6,885 nt of DNA from assembly GCA_934573945.1 (NCBI GenBank), contig CAKTMQ010000090.1, positions 1 to 6,885 on the forward strand. Reading direction: 5' to 3'. The notes under the pieces are model-generated. The model was not told the origin of the DNA. It did not search any database and saw only the letters and a program-made list of their open reading frames with translations. Below, one piece after another: positions 1 through 5,482 of the stretch. The translations under genes were made by a program, and so were the position numbers. How positions within the stretch are numbered: the first letter of the stretch is position 1; each line of letters begins with the position of its first letter. This DNA is from an uncultured Oscillospiraceae bacterium. GTDB lineage: Bacteria; Bacillota; Clostridia; Oscillospirales; Oscillospiraceae.

Positions 1-840
1 CACATGTGGGAGAGCTTGGACGACACAGCATTCCTGCAAAAAATTGATGCCATAGGCGATGACGGCGGCTTACTGCACCCGACTTTCGCCGGACTGCTGA
101 TGTTCGGCAATCACCAAGACATTCTCTGTGAATACCCTAATTATGCCATAACCTACCGTGAGCAGCTTGATACGAAAGGCAACTGGGAAGAAGCCCCTTG
201 GAGCGGCAATGTCTATGAATTCTACTACTGGGCTTATAACAAACTGCAACAGAACGCGAAAAAGCCCGCCCGTCAAGCTCTGCGTGAGGTGCTGGCCAAC
301 TGCCTTGTTAATGCGGATTATCATGGCAGCGGCGGCATCATCGTCAGCAAGGGCTATCAAAAAATCACCCTCTCCAACCCCGGCAGCTTCCGTGTGCCTC
401 TTGACACCGCCAAAAGCGGCGGCGTGTCCGACCCGCGAAACCCCGCAATGGCCCGGATGTTCCGCTTCGTGGATGTAGGCGAATACACCGGCGGCGGCAT
501 CCCCAATCTGTACCGTATTTGGAAATCCGAAGGCTGGCCGGAGCCTGTTTTCTCGGAGAGCTGCTCGCCGGATCGTGTCTCCCTTACGCTGTATATGACG
601 GGCCACAGCGGCGCAGAAAACGCAACCGCCGGAAAGCAAGTCCCCCTGAGCGCATTATCCCAGCGCCAACTGCTAATCGACTATCTCACAGACCACCCCA
701 CCAGCGACCTGTTTGCACTCTCCAAATCCCTGGGCACCAGCTTGAGCCGCACGGAATCCCTCATACAGCAGCTTGCCGATGAAGGTATCGTCGTCGTGGA
801 GGCAGGCCAAGGGAATCGACTGTATAAGCTGAAAGCGTAA
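1..840 (+). CDS. RecG-like/AlbA_2-family ATP-binding regulator, C-terminal part (5' end outside window)
   Basis: The frame is open from the first base, so the Met at position 4 is probably internal and the gene starts upstream of the window. The visible 278 residues fit the C-terminal half of the family annotated as putative DNA-binding or ATP-dependent DNA helicase RecG-like proteins, which carry an N-terminal AlbA_2/Schlafen domain (not seen here) and a C-terminal GHKL-type ATPase-like domain. Visible signatures are EVLANCLVNADYHG around residues 94-107 (N-box-like, with Asn103), RNPAMARMF around 145, and a Gly-rich GEYTGGGIPN around 159-168, equivalent to the usual 'G.GIPRI' motif. The last roughly 60 residues look like a winged helix (QRQLLIDYL, then SLSRTESLIQQLADEGIV). 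A transcriptional regulator or accessory-element protein is likely; the exact target is unknown. Its sequence is visibly poorer in GC than the minus-strand genes, and it converges on the tRNA-Pro gene, which is consistent with horizontally acquired DNA. Confidence 0.75.
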   Translation, partial: HMWESLDDTAFLQKIDAIGDDGGLLHPTFAGLLMFGNHQDILCEYPNYAITYREQLDTKGNWEEAPWSGNVYEFYYWAYNKLQQNAKKPARQALREVLANCLVNADYHGSGGIIVSKGYQKITLSNPGSFRVPLDTAKSGGVSDPRNPAMARMFRFVDVGEYTGGGIPNLYRIWKSEGWPEPVFSESCSPDRVSLTLYMTGHSGAENATAGKQVPLSALSQRQLLIDYLTDHPTSDLFALSKSLGTSLSRTESLIQQLADEGIVVVEAGQGNRLYKLKA

Positions 841-880
841 GGCAGCTCAAATCCTGCGCCGCAATAACCAAAGAATAAGA

Positions 881-917
881 AAAATCCCTCTGAAATCAAC
901 GATTTCAGAGGGATTTT
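881..917 (-). terminator. Rho-independent terminator of tRNA-Pro
   Basis: A perfect 17-bp inverted repeat (881-897 with 901-917) encloses a 3-base loop. Read on the minus strand the stem is followed by TTTTTCTTATTCTT, a good U-tract, so it serves the tRNA. On the plus strand only four T follow, so it may act weakly for the convergent gene ending at 840. The stem includes base 917, which is the terminal A of the encoded tRNA CCA end. Confidence 0.88.
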
Positions 918-992
918 GGTCCGAGTGAGGTGACTTGAACACCCAACCTCGACATCCCAAATGTCGCGCCCTACCAGTTGAGCCACACCCGG
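917..992 (-). tRNA. tRNA-Pro (anticodon UGG), CCA encoded
   Basis: The minus strand folds into a complete 76-nt cloverleaf. The acceptor arm CCGGGTG pairs with CACTCGG (one G-T pair), followed by discriminator A and an encoded CCA at 917-919. The D-stem is GCTC/GGGC with an AACTGGTA loop containing the conserved GG. The anticodon stem CGACA/TGTCG holds loop TTTGGGA at 955-961, so the anticodon is TGG at 957-959, with G37 as expected for proline. The T-arm is GGGTG-TTCAAGT-CACCT. The gene decodes CCA/CCG-type proline codons. It has its own promoter and terminator and looks functional. Confidence 0.97.
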
Positions 993-1009
993 ATATTCAT
1001 TTTTCTGCC

Positions 1010-1038
1010 ATGATACCACGGCGAACGGTAAAAATAAA
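1010..1038 (-). promoter_or_regulatory. Probable promoter of tRNA-Pro
   Basis: The minus strand shows an extended -10 element TGGTATCAT (TATCAT at 1010-1015). A weak -35 TTTATT lies at 1033-1038 with a 17-base spacer. Transcription would start near 1003, about ten bases upstream of the mature tRNA 5' end at 992. The position and the TG extension make this the natural tRNA promoter, although the -35 is poor. Confidence 0.6.
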
Positions 1039-1049
1039 GTTTTTTCTGT

Positions 1050-1070
1050 CTGTGGTCATTCCTGTGGTCA
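1050..1070. repeat. Two tandem 9-bp repeats upstream of the tRNA promoter
   Basis: CTGTGGTCA occurs at 1050-1058 and again at 1062-1070, a 12-base period, which is about one helical turn. The pair lies 12 bases upstream of the -35 of the tRNA promoter. Such spacing suits a protein binding site, for example an activator or an arm-type recombinase site, but no binder can be named from the sequence. Confidence 0.5.
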
Positions 1071-1099
1071 AAGCAGCTTTTGTGCCGCTTTCGGCAATC

Positions 1100-1111
1100 G
1101 GGGAAAATCCC
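1100..1111 (-). repeat. 12-bp direct repeat GGGATTTTCCCC, copy 1
   Basis: The same 12 bases (minus strand GGGATTTTCCCC) recur in the same orientation at 1395-1406. The two copies bracket the tRNA-like halves. Just beyond this copy, 1083-1096 forms a small hairpin (TGCCG/CGGCA, 4-base loop). Function unknown. Confidence 0.45.
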
Positions 1112-1178
1112 GCAAACGCAGGCGCTGCAAGGCTTTGCGGCATTTCGCCTTACCCTGTCCCGGATACCGCCACGGCAT

Positions 1179-1216
1179 TCCCAAAGCGGGCGCGCTACCA
1201 ACTGCGCTACACCCGG
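1179..1216 (-). pseudogene. tRNA-Pro-like 5' half (proximal copy)
   Basis: Read on the minus strand from 1216, these 38 bases align without gaps to positions 1-38 of the intact tRNA-Pro at 992 (about 29 of 38 identical). They keep the acceptor 5' strand CCGGGTG, T8, a perfectly paired D-stem GCGC/GCGC, the D-loop AGTTGGTA and the anticodon loop TTTGGGA (1179-1185) with anticodon TGG. After the loop no 5-base complement to the CCCGC stem follows, and there is no T-arm or acceptor 3' strand, so this cannot be a working tRNA. Several differences from the intact gene improve D-stem pairing, which argues that it derives from a different tRNA-Pro gene rather than from local duplication. Confidence 0.72.
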
Positions 1217-1249
1217 TTATTTCGTTATTTTATCCGGCTGGTCGTATTC

Positions 1250-1287
1250 TCCCAAACCAGGCGCGATACCAACTTCGCTATACCCGG
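1250..1287 (-). pseudogene. tRNA-Pro-like 5' half (distal copy)
   Basis: This second 38-base half is read on the minus strand from 1287, exactly 71 bases upstream of the proximal copy. It has CCGGGTA, a paired D-stem GCGA/TCGC, the D-loop AGTTGGTA and the anticodon loop TTTGGGA (1250-1256). The D-stem differs from the proximal copy by a compensated change (C13-G22 to A13-T22). The 33 bases between its anticodon loop and the next half are AT-rich and show no T-loop or acceptor strand. A 5-bp stem CTGGT/ACCAG could still close an enlarged 13-base anticodon-like loop. It cannot form a normal tRNA. Confidence 0.7.
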
Positions 1288-1365
1288 ATAAGCCAATTTG
1301 CCTACCTGCACACAACAGCGGCCTGCCCCGGCAAGCGGAGCGTACCGACATCCGGCAACACTCTT

Positions 1366-1394
1366 ATCTTACCAGATTCCCGCCCTGCTTGCAA
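1366..1394 (-). promoter_or_regulatory. Promoter-like sequence upstream of the tRNA-like halves
   Basis: The minus strand carries TTGCAA (1389-1394) and TAAGAT (1366-1371) separated by exactly 17 bases, a good sigma-A-type match. Transcription would begin near 1359 and run through both tRNA-like halves towards tRNA-Pro. No protein gene follows, so it would make a non-coding leader or a tRNA precursor. Confidence 0.6.
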
Positions 1395-1406
1395 GGGGAA
1401 AATCCC
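1395..1406 (-). repeat. 12-bp direct repeat GGGATTTTCCCC, copy 2
   Basis: This is identical and co-oriented with the copy at 1100-1111. It directly abuts the -35 hexamer of the promoter-like sequence at 1366-1394, so it could be an operator-like site or a remnant of duplicated element ends. Confidence 0.45.
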
Positions 1407-1411
1407 ATAAC

Positions 1412-1466
1412 CGATCAATTGACCGGGGGCAGACACGCCTGATCGCGTGCCTGCCCTCGTTGATCG
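1412..1466 (-). terminator. Long hairpin after rnmV, possible operon terminator
   Basis: Arms 1424-1438 and 1445-1459 pair over 15 positions with one A-C mismatch and one G-T pair, around a 6-base loop. Outer arms 1412-1418 (CGATCAA) and 1460-1466 (TTGATCG) extend the stem past a 5-base bulge. It lies 16 bases after the rnmV stop, where an operon end is expected. There is no clear U-tract on either strand, so it may stall transcription or protect the 3' end rather than act as a classical terminator. Confidence 0.5.
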
Positions 1467-1481
1467 ATCGGTAGCATCCTA

Positions 1482-2054
1482 TCACAGCGCATCAAACTCC
1501 TCCCGGGTCATCAGCAGATTCAGCGCATCCAGCAATCCGCCGGTAGTCAGGTGCTCCGGCAGCCGCAGCCGCGCCAGCAGCGCCGCACGGCGCTGGGTGC
1601 TCCCGGCGCCGATCAGCCCCTTATCCAGCAGATCTGCACGGGTGATACCGGCGGCGGACGCCGCCGTCTCCCCTTCAAAGGTGGCACCACAGTGCCGCAG
1701 CACCTCCAGCAGTACCTCCGGCGGCATTCCCTCTACGCCCAGCTTGCCTTCTTTTCCGCCTTTGCGCTTACGGCGCTCCTTGCCGGCCACGTCCGGCACA
1801 TACGCCTGCTTCACCTGCTCCGGCGGCAGCGCCCCCTTCAGGTAGTTGCGGATCACAAAGCCCGCGCCGTCCGGATCCGTCAGCAGGATCACCCCCCGCT
1901 TCTGCGCCAGCTGCCGGAAGTAGGCCAGCTTCTCCCGGTCATGGAACACGCCGAACCCATCGGTGGTAAGAATGACCGCCTCCACCACCTGAGAAAGGGT
2001 GTTTTTGTCGTAGCGCCCCTCCACCACGATGACCTCACGAATGCGCGGCTTCAT
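1482..2054 (-). CDS. rnmV: Ribonuclease M5 (5S rRNA maturation)
   Basis: The 190-residue protein matches the RNase M5 family, which cuts precursor 5S rRNA in Gram-positive bacteria, in B. subtilis with help of ribosomal protein L18. An N-terminal Toprim domain is visible: REVIVVEGRYD gives the catalytic Glu12, and LLTDPDGAG gives Asp60 and Asp62 of the DxD metal site. A basic linker follows around residues 92-102 (KERRKRKGGK). The C-terminal family domain includes GVEGMPPEVLLE and DLLDKGLIG, close to the B. subtilis GVEHASVE and DLIHAGLIG segments. All catalytic acids are present and the length is typical. The start codon overlaps the holA stop as ATGA, with AGGTGAG at 2057-2063 as ribosome binding site, so translation is probably coupled to holA. 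Confidence 0.93.
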   Translation of the reverse strand: MKPRIREVIVVEGRYDKNTLSQVVEAVILTTDGFGVFHDREKLAYFRQLAQKRGVILLTDPDGAGFVIRNYLKGALPPEQVKQAYVPDVAGKERRKRKGGKEGKLGVEGMPPEVLLEVLRHCGATFEGETAASAAGITRADLLDKGLIGAGSTQRRAALLARLRLPEHLTTGGLLDALNLLMTREEFDAL

Positions 2055-3082
2055 CGCTCACCTGCCAATTCCATCAAAAACAGCTTCAGCTCCGCCTCGC
2101 TGTCCATACCCCGTTCGCTCTTCATCCGGCGATCCAGCCGCTGGCAGCGGATGACCGCGGCGCTGCACCAGTCGTGATCCACCTTTTTGGCAGCCTGCAG
2201 CAGCAGCTTGGCGGGATAATCCGAGCTCATGCTCCACAGCTGCTTGAGCCAGAAACGATCCTTCCCCGCGTCCAATGCCATCCGTGCGGTGTACAGACGC
2301 CGCAGCTCCTTCCCCACCGCCGCCAGAATAACGATGGGCTCCGTCTGCATCCGCAGCAGCTCTGACAGCACCCGCGCCGCGTCGTTGTATTTCCCCGCAG
2401 TAATGCAGTTGGTCATGTCAAACACCCGGGCGTCCAGTACCGGGTCGGCCACTGCGTTGATGTCCGCAATGGTGATCCGCTCCTGTTTGGCGTAAGCCGC
2501 GATCTTCTCCACCTCCGGCACCAGATCCGTCATCAGTGTGCCGCAGGTAAACAGCAAATGATCCGCCGTGGAGGGATCGATGTCGTGCCCCAGCGCCGTA
2601 AAGCGGCGGCGCAGCCAGTTGATCAGCTGGGCGCGCTCCTGCTGGGCAAACTCCACCACGCAGACGTGGGCGTCCAGCGCCGCGCACAGCTTCTTCATCT
2701 TGCCGTCCCGCTTGTACTCCAGCGTGTCATACACAAAGATCAGTGTACAATAGTCGGGCAGATCCTCCAGCAGTGCGATCAGCGCATTGCGCTGCCCCTC
2801 CTCCAGCCGAAAGAGATCCATGTCCTCCACCGTCACCAGCGTGTGCTCCGCCATCATCGGCATGGCCTCTACCGTCTCGGCCAGCGTCTGTACCGTCAGC
2901 CCCTTTCCATTGAGCCGGTGGTCATTGAATTCCTCAAAACCGGCCGGGATCAGCAGCTCCCGCACCTGCTGCAGATAGCGGGTGCGGAGATACGTCTCCT
3001 CTCCGTAGAACAGATATGCGTTCTGCAGCTGCTGCTCTTTCAGGTCAGCCTTCAGCCGGGCAAAGCCCTTATTCTCCGCCAT
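2051..3082 (-). CDS. holA: DNA polymerase III subunit delta
   Basis: The 343-residue protein is the delta subunit of the clamp-loader complex, which opens the sliding clamp during chromosome replication. The N-terminal segment contains LKADLKEQQLQNAYLFYGEE, typical of the family, followed by 'EAMPMMAEHTLVTVED' and 'ALLEDLPDYCTLIFVYD', the AAA+-like core that in delta lacks a functional ATP site. The middle has 'FTCGTLMTDLVPEVEKIAAYA', and the C-terminal helical clamp-loader domain includes 'QTEPIVILAAVGKELRRLY'. The frame is open upstream to an ATG at 3163. The ATG at 3082 is preferred because GGAGG sits 8 bases upstream (3091-3095) and the family begins about there. It overlaps the end of comEC by 14 bases and the rnmV start by 4. 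Confidence 0.94.
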   Translation of the reverse strand: MAENKGFARLKADLKEQQLQNAYLFYGEETYLRTRYLQQVRELLIPAGFEEFNDHRLNGKGLTVQTLAETVEAMPMMAEHTLVTVEDMDLFRLEEGQRNALIALLEDLPDYCTLIFVYDTLEYKRDGKMKKLCAALDAHVCVVEFAQQERAQLINWLRRRFTALGHDIDPSTADHLLFTCGTLMTDLVPEVEKIAAYAKQERITIADINAVADPVLDARVFDMTNCITAGKYNDAARVLSELLRMQTEPIVILAAVGKELRRLYTARMALDAGKDRFWLKQLWSMSSDYPAKLLLQAAKKVDHDWCSAAVIRCQRLDRRMKSERGMDSEAELKLFLMELAGER

Positions 3083-5357
3083 CGTCTTTTCCTCCGTGAA
3101 TGGTGATGTTGCCTTCTTCATCTGTGCGGTATACCGCGGCGCCAGCCGCCTCCAGACGTTCAATGGCCTCCGGCGTCGGATGCCCGTAACTGTTGTCTCC
3201 CACGCTGATCACCGCGATCTCCGGCTTCACTGCCGCCAGGAAATCCGGGTGGGAGCTGTATTTGGAGCCGTGGTGGCCCACCACCAGCACCTCAATGTCC
3301 GGGATGGGATGCTCCCGGATCAGGGCACGCTCCGTGTTGCCCTTCATATCGCCGGTGATGAGCACATCAAAGCTGCCGGCACTGCCCAGCACAGACAATC
3401 CCTGCTCGTTGATGTCTCCCTCGCCCACCGGCGGGAAGACGGTCAGGGTGATCTCCCCCACCGTCTCCAGTGTGGTGCGGCGCACCCAGTGCACTTCCAT
3501 GCCATATCGCTCCGCCAACTCCAGCAGCCGCTCCCGCACACCGTAATCATCGTCCATATCGGGCAGATACAGCGTGTCCGCCTTCACCCGCGTCAACAGC
3601 GTGTACAGGCCGTTGGTGTGGTCGGCGTGAAAATGGGTCACCACCACCGCCTCCAGACGGTGAAAGCCCATAGAGGCCAACTCGTCGGCCGCCCGTGTCC
3701 CGGCGTCGATATAGCTGTTGGAGCTGCCGCAGTCCACCAGTACCGCCTCCCCCTGGGAGTAAAGCACCACGCTTTCGCCCTGTCCCACGTCCAGTACCGT
3801 CAGGTTCAGGTCTCCGGCGCGGTAGTCCAGGGTATTGCCCCAGATGGCCAGCGCCAACAGCAGCGCCGACAATGCCGCCGCTATGGGATACTTCCGTTTG
3901 CGCCAGCGCTTCACCGCCGCGCACAGTCCAAAGCCCAGATAGGTACCACCCATCCAGATCCGTAAATAAGGATTGGTGAAATACACCGCGCGATACCGCC
4001 AGCGGGTCAGACCATAGGCCAGCCACAGCACCACCTGGATCAGACCGAAGGCGATCCAGCCCAGCAGTCTTGCCGCCGGCAGCCAGACAAAGCCCAGCAG
4101 CACCGTCAAAAACGCGGACATAAAGCTGTAGCCCGCCACAGGCAGCGCCAGCAGGCCGGCCAGCGGCGACACAAGGGAGAGCGTGTTGAAATAATAGGCC
4201 GTCAGCGGCACGGTGCAGATCATGGCGCCCATGGATACCGAAAGGCTGGCCGCCGCAAAGGACAGCAGCCGCCGGAACCACTTTTTCTCCCCCGTATACC
4301 AGTCGTAAAACAGGCGGTACAGCCGTCCCGCCAGCACCACGATGCCCAACGCCGCAGCAAAGCTCAGCTGCAGGCTGATGGACGCGGCGGCAAAGGGATT
4401 TGCCAGCAGGATCACCAGCAGCGCCGCGCCCAGTGAGGTCAGCGCATCACTGTCCCGTCGGAACAGCGGTGCTACCAGCAAAAAGATCTGCATCACGCAG
4501 GCACGCACCACCGAGGGCGTCAGGCCCGTCATGCACATATAAAACAGCAGTACCCCGATGGTCACGCCGCAGAAGAGACGGCGGCGGTGCCGCGGCAGCA
4601 GGAAGGCCACCAGCGTCACCAGAAAGGCACAGTGCAGGCCGGACACCGCAAACAGATGCGCCAGCCCCGCCCCCTTCATCACCGTGTAATCCTCGTCGCT
4701 GATCTCATAGGTATCGCCGATCAGCTCCGCCTCCACAAAAGCCGCCGTCCGCTCATCGTCCCAGACGGCGTGGATCGTATGCTGAAAAGCCCGCCGCATC
4801 CGCTGCGGCCACCAGCGGGCAGACCGCTCCGTCCCCGGCTCCACCGTCAGATCGTCACCGGCATAGAGCAGCGCGTAGATACCCTTGGCGGTAAAGGTGG
4901 TCAGCCGCGTGTCGTGGATGTTGGACGCGTCATTCCACCGCGCCGTGCCGGAAACCGTGTTGCCCGGCTGCAGCGACAACAGCTCCGCCTCGCCGTAAAG
5001 CACCGCCTTCACCCGTGGGAACTGCCGCAGCAGTAGCGTCACCTTGGCGCCGTGCTCCGTCTCCACCGGATCGGCACAGACCACGCCTGAAAAGGCGGCC
5101 TCCTGGCCGCACCACGCCAGCACCGGCTGCTGCACAAGGCGCTGATAGCCCGCGAAATACAGCAGCGACGACGCCAGCGACAGACTGATGATCCCGCACA
5201 GCAGCGTCCACGCCGCACGCTTGCGCAGGAGCAGCACCGGGATGGCCGCCGCCAGCAGCGCCAGCGCCGTCCAGACCAGCCAGCCGTGGGAGGGTATCAG
5301 CGCGGCCGCCAGCGTTCCCACACCGAAAGAAAAGGCAATCACCGCCAGTATGCGCAT
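3069..5357 (-). CDS. comEC: ComEC/Rec2-type DNA internalization channel protein
   Basis: The 762-residue protein has the full three-part ComEC layout. Hydrophobic N-terminal helices (about residues 1-70) lead into an extracytoplasmic DUF4131/OB-type region. A polytopic competence domain (about 220-480) starts with the hallmark LAHLFAVSGLH. A C-terminal metallo-beta-lactamase-fold domain (about 515-760) starts with NLTVLDVGQGES and carries the metal motif HFHADH (His575, His577, Asp579, His580) plus later GDMKGN and GHHGSKYSSHP. ComEC moves single-stranded DNA across the membrane during transformation, and its C-terminal domain is thought to degrade the other strand. The start at 5357 is chosen because GGAGG lies 7 bases upstream. 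The alternative ATG at 5426 falls inside the -35 element of the promoter. No comEA is seen next to it. Confidence 0.95.
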   Translation of the reverse strand: MRILAVIAFSFGVGTLAAALIPSHGWLVWTALALLAAAIPVLLLRKRAAWTLLCGIISLSLASSLLYFAGYQRLVQQPVLAWCGQEAAFSGVVCADPVETEHGAKVTLLLRQFPRVKAVLYGEAELLSLQPGNTVSGTARWNDASNIHDTRLTTFTAKGIYALLYAGDDLTVEPGTERSARWWPQRMRRAFQHTIHAVWDDERTAAFVEAELIGDTYEISDEDYTVMKGAGLAHLFAVSGLHCAFLVTLVAFLLPRHRRRLFCGVTIGVLLFYMCMTGLTPSVVRACVMQIFLLVAPLFRRDSDALTSLGAALLVILLANPFAAASISLQLSFAAALGIVVLAGRLYRLFYDWYTGEKKWFRRLLSFAAASLSVSMGAMICTVPLTAYYFNTLSLVSPLAGLLALPVAGYSFMSAFLTVLLGFVWLPAARLLGWIAFGLIQVVLWLAYGLTRWRYRAVYFTNPYLRIWMGGTYLGFGLCAAVKRWRKRKYPIAAALSALLLALAIWGNTLDYRAGDLNLTVLDVGQGESVVLYSQGEAVLVDCGSSNSYIDAGTRAADELASMGFHRLEAVVVTHFHADHTNGLYTLLTRVKADTLYLPDMDDDYGVRERLLELAERYGMEVHWVRRTTLETVGEITLTVFPPVGEGDINEQGLSVLGSAGSFDVLITGDMKGNTERALIREHPIPDIEVLVVGHHGSKYSSHPDFLAAVKPEIAVISVGDNSYGHPTPEAIERLEAAGAAVYRTDEEGNITIHGGKDDGGE
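3091..3095 (-). promoter_or_regulatory. holA ribosome binding site
   Basis: GGAGG lies 8 bases upstream of the ATG at 3082, inside the last codons of comEC. It decides the holA start over the upstream in-frame ATG at 3163. Confidence 0.8.
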
Positions 5358-5364
5358 CCGATCC

Positions 5365-5369
5365 CCTCC
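5365..5369 (-). promoter_or_regulatory. comEC ribosome binding site
   Basis: GGAGG within a purine-rich run lies 7 bases upstream of the ATG at 5357. With the promoter position it fixes the comEC start. Confidence 0.8.
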
Positions 5370-5397
5370 CCTCTCCTGCCGTGCGTCATTGCTCCCT

Positions 5398-5426
5398 ATT
5401 ATAGCAAACATACCGCCGATGCACAA
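5398..5426 (-). promoter_or_regulatory. Promoter of the comEC-holA-rnmV operon
   Basis: A perfect -10 TATAAT (5398-5403) and a -35 TTGTGC (5421-5426) are separated by 17 bases on the minus strand. The predicted start is near 5391, giving a leader of about 35 bases before the comEC ATG. This looks like a constitutive housekeeping promoter, reasonable for an operon containing the essential gene holA, and it implies comEC is transcribed outside any competence state. Confidence 0.85.
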
Positions 5427-5440
5427 GGGCAGGCAACAAA

Positions 5441-5466
5441 TCCCCCGCCGGCATACCGGCGGGGGA
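5441..5466 (-). terminator. Rho-independent terminator after the thioesterase gene
   Basis: A perfect 11-bp GC-rich stem (5441-5451 with 5456-5466) closes a 4-base loop. On the minus strand TTTGTTG follows and an A-rich stretch precedes. It starts 17 bases after the thioesterase stop and separates that unit from the comEC promoter. TTTGTTTTG on the plus side means it could also work in that direction. Confidence 0.85.
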
Positions 5467-5482
5467 GCTTTGTTTTGTCTGT

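Noticed and set aside
70..639. Minus-strand open frame opposite the ATP-binding regulator
   Set aside because: The plus-strand frame has clear family motifs; the antisense frame has none.
993..1216. A split tRNA interrupted by an intron in the proximal copy
   Set aside because: No matching 3' half (T-arm plus CACCCGG-complementary strand) occurs before the next tRNA, so there is nothing to splice to.
1217..1287. A complete degenerate tRNA filling the 71-base distal unit
   Set aside because: No T-loop, variable region or acceptor 3' strand can be found after the anticodon loop, so only the 5' half is supported.
1326..1355. A possible third tRNA-Pro-like half on the minus strand, with CCGGATGT, CGGTA and CCGCTT segments
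   Set aside because: It needs large gaps to align, lacks the D-loop and the TTTGGGA loop, and is no better than chance in GC-rich DNA.
935..1442. Overlapping plus-strand open frames across the tRNA region as real genes
   Set aside because: They run antisense through a functional tRNA and tRNA-like halves, with no convincing ribosome binding sites or domains.
1551..2177. Plus-strand open frame opposite rnmV and holA
   Set aside because: It runs antisense to two well-supported genes and has low-complexity, non-protein-like composition.
3083..3163. Longer holA start at 3163
   Set aside because: It would overlap comEC by 95 bases, and the added residues do not resemble the family N-terminus; the ATG at 3082 has a good ribosome binding site.
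3096..3965. Long plus-strand open frame opposite comEC
   Set aside because: It is a shadow of GC-rich comEC codons: the composition is His/Gln/Arg-rich with no recognisable domain.
5358..5426. Longer comEC start at 5426
   Set aside because: This ATG lies within the -35 element of the only good promoter and lacks the well-placed GGAGG found before 5357.
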